This document shows, piece after piece, positions 34,063 through 37,510 of a stretch of 37,510 nucleotides of DNA. Location of the stretch: the NCBI GenBank assembly GCA_000442015.1, contig KE560703.1, positions 1-37,510 on the forward strand, given 5' to 3'. This DNA comes from Rozella allomycis CSF55. Lineage: Eukaryota > Rozellomycota. Position numbers and translations under genes: made by a program. The notes under the pieces are model-generated. The model saw nothing but the letters and a program-made list of their open reading frames with translations, was not told the origin of the DNA and ran no database searches. Every line of letters begins with the position of its first letter. Position 1 is the stretch's first letter.

Positions 34063-36301
34063 ATGGGTACAATTGAGGATTGCTTTGAAGGAGCACCAGA
34101 ATTTGAAGATTATTTAAGAGAATCATCGTATAAAATTGAGATTTTCGAATCTGAAATAAAGAGCTTAAGTAAGTGCGCCAAGCTGGCCTTGGAATCTGGC
34201 CTTGATTATACATTAAAAATGTCCAACTTGGCCGATGCTATGATTTCTTTTTCCAAGAAACAAAACTGTTTACCCCATTTAGGTATGAGTAGGTATTGTT
34301 TGTAGTAGGCGAAGAAGCATTAAACAAATTTGGCAACTGTTTAAAGGAAATTGAATTGCATCGTTTTCGAACCATAAATCAGATGGAGACATTTTTCATT
34401 TTTCCTTTACAAGAAACGATAAAGAAAGATTTGGTTTTGTTAAAGGATATGATGAAGAAATACGAAAAGATATGTGATGACGTAGAGTCAGCGCATTCAA
34501 AATATGCTAGCAAAAAGTCTAAAGATTCTGGAATTCCTGAGGTGAAATAATTTTTGAAACATTATCATAGGCGGCAACTGAATTGTCGAATAACAGAAAA
34601 GAAAGACATTCTGTCGGGATGCAATATTTGATAGAGTATGATAAACTTGAAGAATATACAAAATATATTCTAGTAGAAAATGTAAAATCTCTGATTTATT
34701 GTGATAAGAGATTTTGGCATTTGTATTTTCGCAACTTTCATTTTTCCATCAGCAATATGATTTGCTTCATGACTTGGAACCTTACATGAGGGAACTCAAT
34801 GAGAAAATCCCTTTAAGTATACAAAAAGCTAAAGAAAGTTATGATATTAAAAAGAAGAAAACTGAAGACTTGATCAAAGTAATCTTAATTGCATTTAGAT
34901 ATTCAAGGAGAGAATAGATCAGTACAATCCCTTAACACCAAGAGAATTAATGAAAATATCAAAAGATTGTCCAAATAAACAAGGATATTTGTTCAAAAAG
35001 ACGAGTCACCAAAGAGTGAGAAATTCTTGGCATCGCAGATTTTTCAGACTTCAAGGAAGCAATCTAGTTTATTTCAGCAGAGGAAAAGTATATAGTTTAT
35101 TAAATATATTATAAGGATGAAGATCCCGTTGTGAATATTAATTTACGCCTGTGCTCTGTAAGATTGTCTTTACAGGAGAAATCGGAACGTAGATTTTGTT
35201 TTGAATTACTTTCACCAATAAAGTAAGTAGATATCTGAAATGCAATAGATCTTATATCCTGCAAGCTGAGAATGAAACTGACATGATTGAATGGATGCAT
35301 TCAATTCAGGCTGCAATAAGCCTCTCTTTCGCGACTCAAAAAATACAAGAATCCAACTTTCTGAGTGGAACAAACGAAGAAGTTTTAATAAAGGCTGTTC
35401 TACAAGAACAAGAAAATATTTTAACGCCAGAAGAAGTGAAAATGTTGGTTCGTAACTTGCAGAATGAAATCCCTTGTAATGATAAATGTGCTGATTGCGG
35501 TTCTCAAAGTAAAAAATGCTTTATTTGTGAAATGATAGATCCAAATTGGTGTTCTTTGAACCTTGGAATTCTTATTTGCATCGATTGCTCTGGCATTCAT
35601 AGAAGTCTCGGTGTTCATTACTCGAAAGTGAGATCGTTAAATCTCGATCATTTCGAACCAGAACCTCTTCAATTACTTTCTTTGCTGGGCAATGAAAAAG
35701 TCAATAAATATTTTGAGCATTCATTGGACCTTCAAACTAAACCGAGAGAGAATAGTGATAGAATTTTAAAAGAAACATTCATAAAGCAAAAATACGTTCA
35801 AAAATTATTTGTTGATGCAAGAACACCAGATCCGACAGTAATTGTCTCATATTTTTCATGAAAGCTTTTTTGGGAATCTATAGTTCTTGGTGATTTTCTT
35901 ACAGCTCTTGTTCAACTAAACTCTGGTGTTTCTGTAGATTGGCCAAATCCAAATTTCAATAATCAAACTAGTTTGATGTACGCAATCCAAAGGCATGACT
36001 CCATTTCGGTGGATTTTCTGCTAAATTGGAATGCGGACACTCAATTGACAGATGATAATGGATGGACCGCCTTGCATTATGCTGCAGACACCAATAATGT
36101 AAAGTAATAATTAGAATTTAAGGATATTAAAGGCAAATAGTAAACTTGATTAACAAAAATGCAAAATGGGATATCAAAGATAAATCGGGTAGAGATCCTT
36201 TAATGGTAGCAATGGAAAAAGAAAACGTTCAAAGCGTCACTGTCTTTAGATTATTCAAATTTGATAAAGAGCAGAAACATCAACCAGATCCTACCCTATA
36301 A
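34063..36301 (+). CDS. ACAP-type ArfGAP (BAR, PH, ArfGAP, ankyrin)
   Basis: GTPase-activating protein for Arf/Arf6 at curved endosomal or plasma membrane. Ten exons: 34063-34282, 34309-34541, 34571-34681, 34711-34878, 34908-35087, 35116-35222, 35249-35508, 35539-35837, 35865-36103, 36133-36301; introns 26-30 nt; 661 residues. BAR domain at about 1-225 (FEGAPEFEDYLRE opens it as in ACAPs). PH domain at about 255-360 (KQGYLFKKTS, SWHRRFFRLQG, MIEWMHSIQAAI). ArfGAP zinc finger with CADC, 16 residues, CIDC, then GIHRSLGVHYSKVRSL, which contains the arginine-finger region. Ankyrin repeats follow at about 545-640 (NGWTALHYAAD, SGRDPLMVAME). The CX2CX16CX2C spacing is exact only when intron 35509-35538 is removed. 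It converges on the secreted-protein gene, 31 bp apart. Confidence 0.93.
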
Positions 36302-36332
36302 ATTAGAATTAATTCATGCTTTATTGTCATTG

Positions 36333-36836
36333 TTAATTTGTCAAGTTAAAGTCTGGCGAGCGATAAATTTTCTTTGTCAAATTCTTAAATCCTGGGACCC
36401 CACTATCTTTTTCAATAATGAAACGGTATTTTCCTGGAGCCAGATCTTTAGGAATAATGACTGACTTTTTCCCTTTCCCGTGTTGACTTGAAAACAGAAA
36501 GTACTCGGCATCAATTAGTTTTTTCAATGCACCTTTATCAAGTAATAACGGTTCCGTCTTTCCATCAACGCTTTCGATATATATTCGGTATCTACTGACT
36601 CCAAAGAGAGATCCAACCGCGTAACTGTTTAACTGGATATCATACGGTTGTCCTGCTTTAATTTCTTCGTCTTTTACTGGAGTTTTAAATGTTATTCCCG
36701 TTTTAAAATCTCTCATAGCACCATTGACTGCAACAGAAGTTCCTACCAGAGACCCAGTGAATCCAGGGAAAGGGGCAGCAAGCAAGTAAGAAATAGAGCA
36801 TAGCAGAAGTAATGAGGTAATAAAGATAGATTTCAT
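36333..36836 (-). CDS. Small secreted protein, Kre9/Knh1-like domain (tentative)
   Basis: 167 residues, no intron. Begins MKSIFITSLLLLCSISYLLA, a clear signal peptide cleaved around AAPFPGF, so I start at 36836; the frame is open 29 codons further to 36923 but that leader would precede the signal peptide. The mature part is beta-rich: ITFKTPVKDEEIKAGQPYDI, RYRIYIES, VIIPKDLAPGKYRFIIEKD, and the end YRSPDFNLTN. The pattern of AG-x-Y, P-x-L-x-G-x-Y and a terminal SP-x-F resembles the Ser-Thr-rich GPI/Kre9-Knh1 domain of fungal cell-wall proteins. The match is by pattern only. No GPI-anchor tail is visible. It could act at the cell surface or be exported by a parasite. Confidence 0.75.
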   Translation of the reverse strand: MKSIFITSLLLLCSISYLLAAPFPGFTGSLVGTSVAVNGAMRDFKTGITFKTPVKDEEIKAGQPYDIQLNSYAVGSLFGVSRYRIYIESVDGKTEPLLLDKGALKKLIDAEYFLFSSQHGKGKKSVIIPKDLAPGKYRFIIEKDSGVPGFKNLTKKIYRSPDFNLTN

Positions 36837-36965
36837 TTTGAACTGAGTTGATTTTGTTAACACGCACACTGACGCCTTTATAGTCCTGTTTCTGTTCACG
36901 GCCTTGTTCACGGTGGTGATCAAATTCTATTTTTAGCTCGATAGTAAATTGAACAGCAAAACGAT

Positions 36966-36971
36966 AAAAAA
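36966..36971 (-). terminator. RNA polymerase III terminator of tRNA-Ile
   Basis: A run of six T on the minus strand starts one base after the tRNA 3' end (AAAAAA on the plus strand). Confidence 0.8.
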
Positions 36972-36972
36972 T

Positions 36973-37045
36973 GCTCCCAGCAGGGGTCGAACCTGCGGCC
37001 TTCGCGTTATTAGCACGACGCTCTAACCAACTGAGCTATGGGAGC
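36973..37045 (-). tRNA. tRNA-Ile, anticodon AAT
   Basis: 73 nt, intronless, full cloverleaf: acceptor GCTCCCA/TGGGAGC, D arm GCTC-AGTTGGTTA-GAGC, anticodon stem TCGTG/CGCGA with loop CTAATAA (anticodon AAT, isoleucine), T arm GCAGG-TTCGACC-CCTGC. A box TAGCTCAGTTGG and B box GGTTCGACC are intact. Confidence 0.97.
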
Positions 37046-37510
37046 TGTTCCTGAAAACCCACAAATAAATATTGTTTCACGGAGACAACTATGATCTAGA
37101 TTATTTTTTCTCAGATATAAGATATTTGAAAGCTAAAATAGAATATATTAATTATGAATTTGTCTTTATTTATTTAGTGAATGATGGTGCTGTTCTGGGT
37201 TTCTCATTATCAGTATTCACTCATTAGTCATCTGTAATACTAAAAGCGGAGTTGCCATGGTAATTGGTTGTCAAGAATATAATTGAACCTTTCATGATGC
37301 TAATAATGAGTAGTATTTCTATTTTGAATGCTTATAAGTTGTCGTCTGAGCCTAAACNTTGTTATTATAAGATCAATTTCAATTAAGGATTTGATCCATT
37401 ATTCAATGAATAATGGAAGGGTGTTAAGAAGAAGCATTTCGGGTCAACGTAAAAAATGACTAATTATATTACAATTTATCGGACGGGGAGTTTACGACCC
37501 GGACTTCAGA
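37046..37510. other. 3' flank without a recognised gene
   Basis: AT-rich; no long frame, RNA gene or repeat that I can support. It contains one undetermined base (n at 37358). Confidence 0.5.

Noticed and set aside
36837-36923. N-terminal extension of the secreted protein from the upstream ATG.
   Set aside because: It would bury the signal peptide about 30 residues inside the protein; the ATG at 36836 gives a standard signal sequence.
1-37510. Transposons, retroelement or virus-like remains, CRISPR arrays.
   Set aside because: I saw no reverse transcriptase, transposase, integrase or capsid-like sequence, no terminal repeats, and no regularly spaced repeats. The only sizeable duplication is the CCT6/IFT74 junction.

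Overview
The window is nuclear DNA from a small, gene-dense, AT-rich eukaryotic genome. I read 14 recognisable or well-supported protein genes, one weaker gene and one tRNA. Most intergenic gaps are 30-450 bp. About 80 GT-AG introns can be placed by protein homology and frame, and every one is only 26-32 nt long; in each spliced gene the exon lengths then sum to a multiple of three. Cytoplasmic dynein 1 heavy chain and IFT74 (a flagellar intraflagellar-transport protein) point to a flagellated cell. A yeast-like GluRS and a Kre9/Knh1-like secreted protein lean towards a zoosporic, early-diverging fungus such as Rozella or an aphelid/chytrid relative. That placement is inference.

Layout, left to right. 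1-935 holds no recognised gene. Cytosolic GluRS (+) has a hidden short first exon and converges on a 13.8-kb dynein heavy chain gene (-; 14 exons, 4463 residues, all four P-loops intact). Next come an unrecognised multi-pass membrane protein (+), the mitochondrial succinyl-CoA ligase beta subunit (+) and chaperonin subunit CCT6 (+). A duplicated and partly decayed junction with a weak gene follows, then IFT74 (-), a Vps27/HGS ESCRT-0 subunit (+), mitochondrial ribosomal protein bL9m (+), ribosomal protein eL28 (-), frataxin (+), a RUS1/DUF647 protein (-), a half-size ABCA transporter (+), an ACAP-type BAR-PH-ArfGAP-ankyrin protein (+), a small secreted protein (-), and tRNA-Ile(AAT) (-).

The genes are ordinary housekeeping and trafficking genes, not a functional cluster. 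The unusual biology is in gene structure: universal ultra-short introns; three places in the dynein gene where two complete mini-introns lie back to back with no exon between them; a 6-nt microexon in the ABCA gene; an exon that is only the ATG in eL28; a 3'-coding overlap of frataxin with the RUS1-family gene; a 39-bp head-to-head promoter; poly(A) signals that overlap stop codons; and a duplicated CCT6/IFT74 gene junction.
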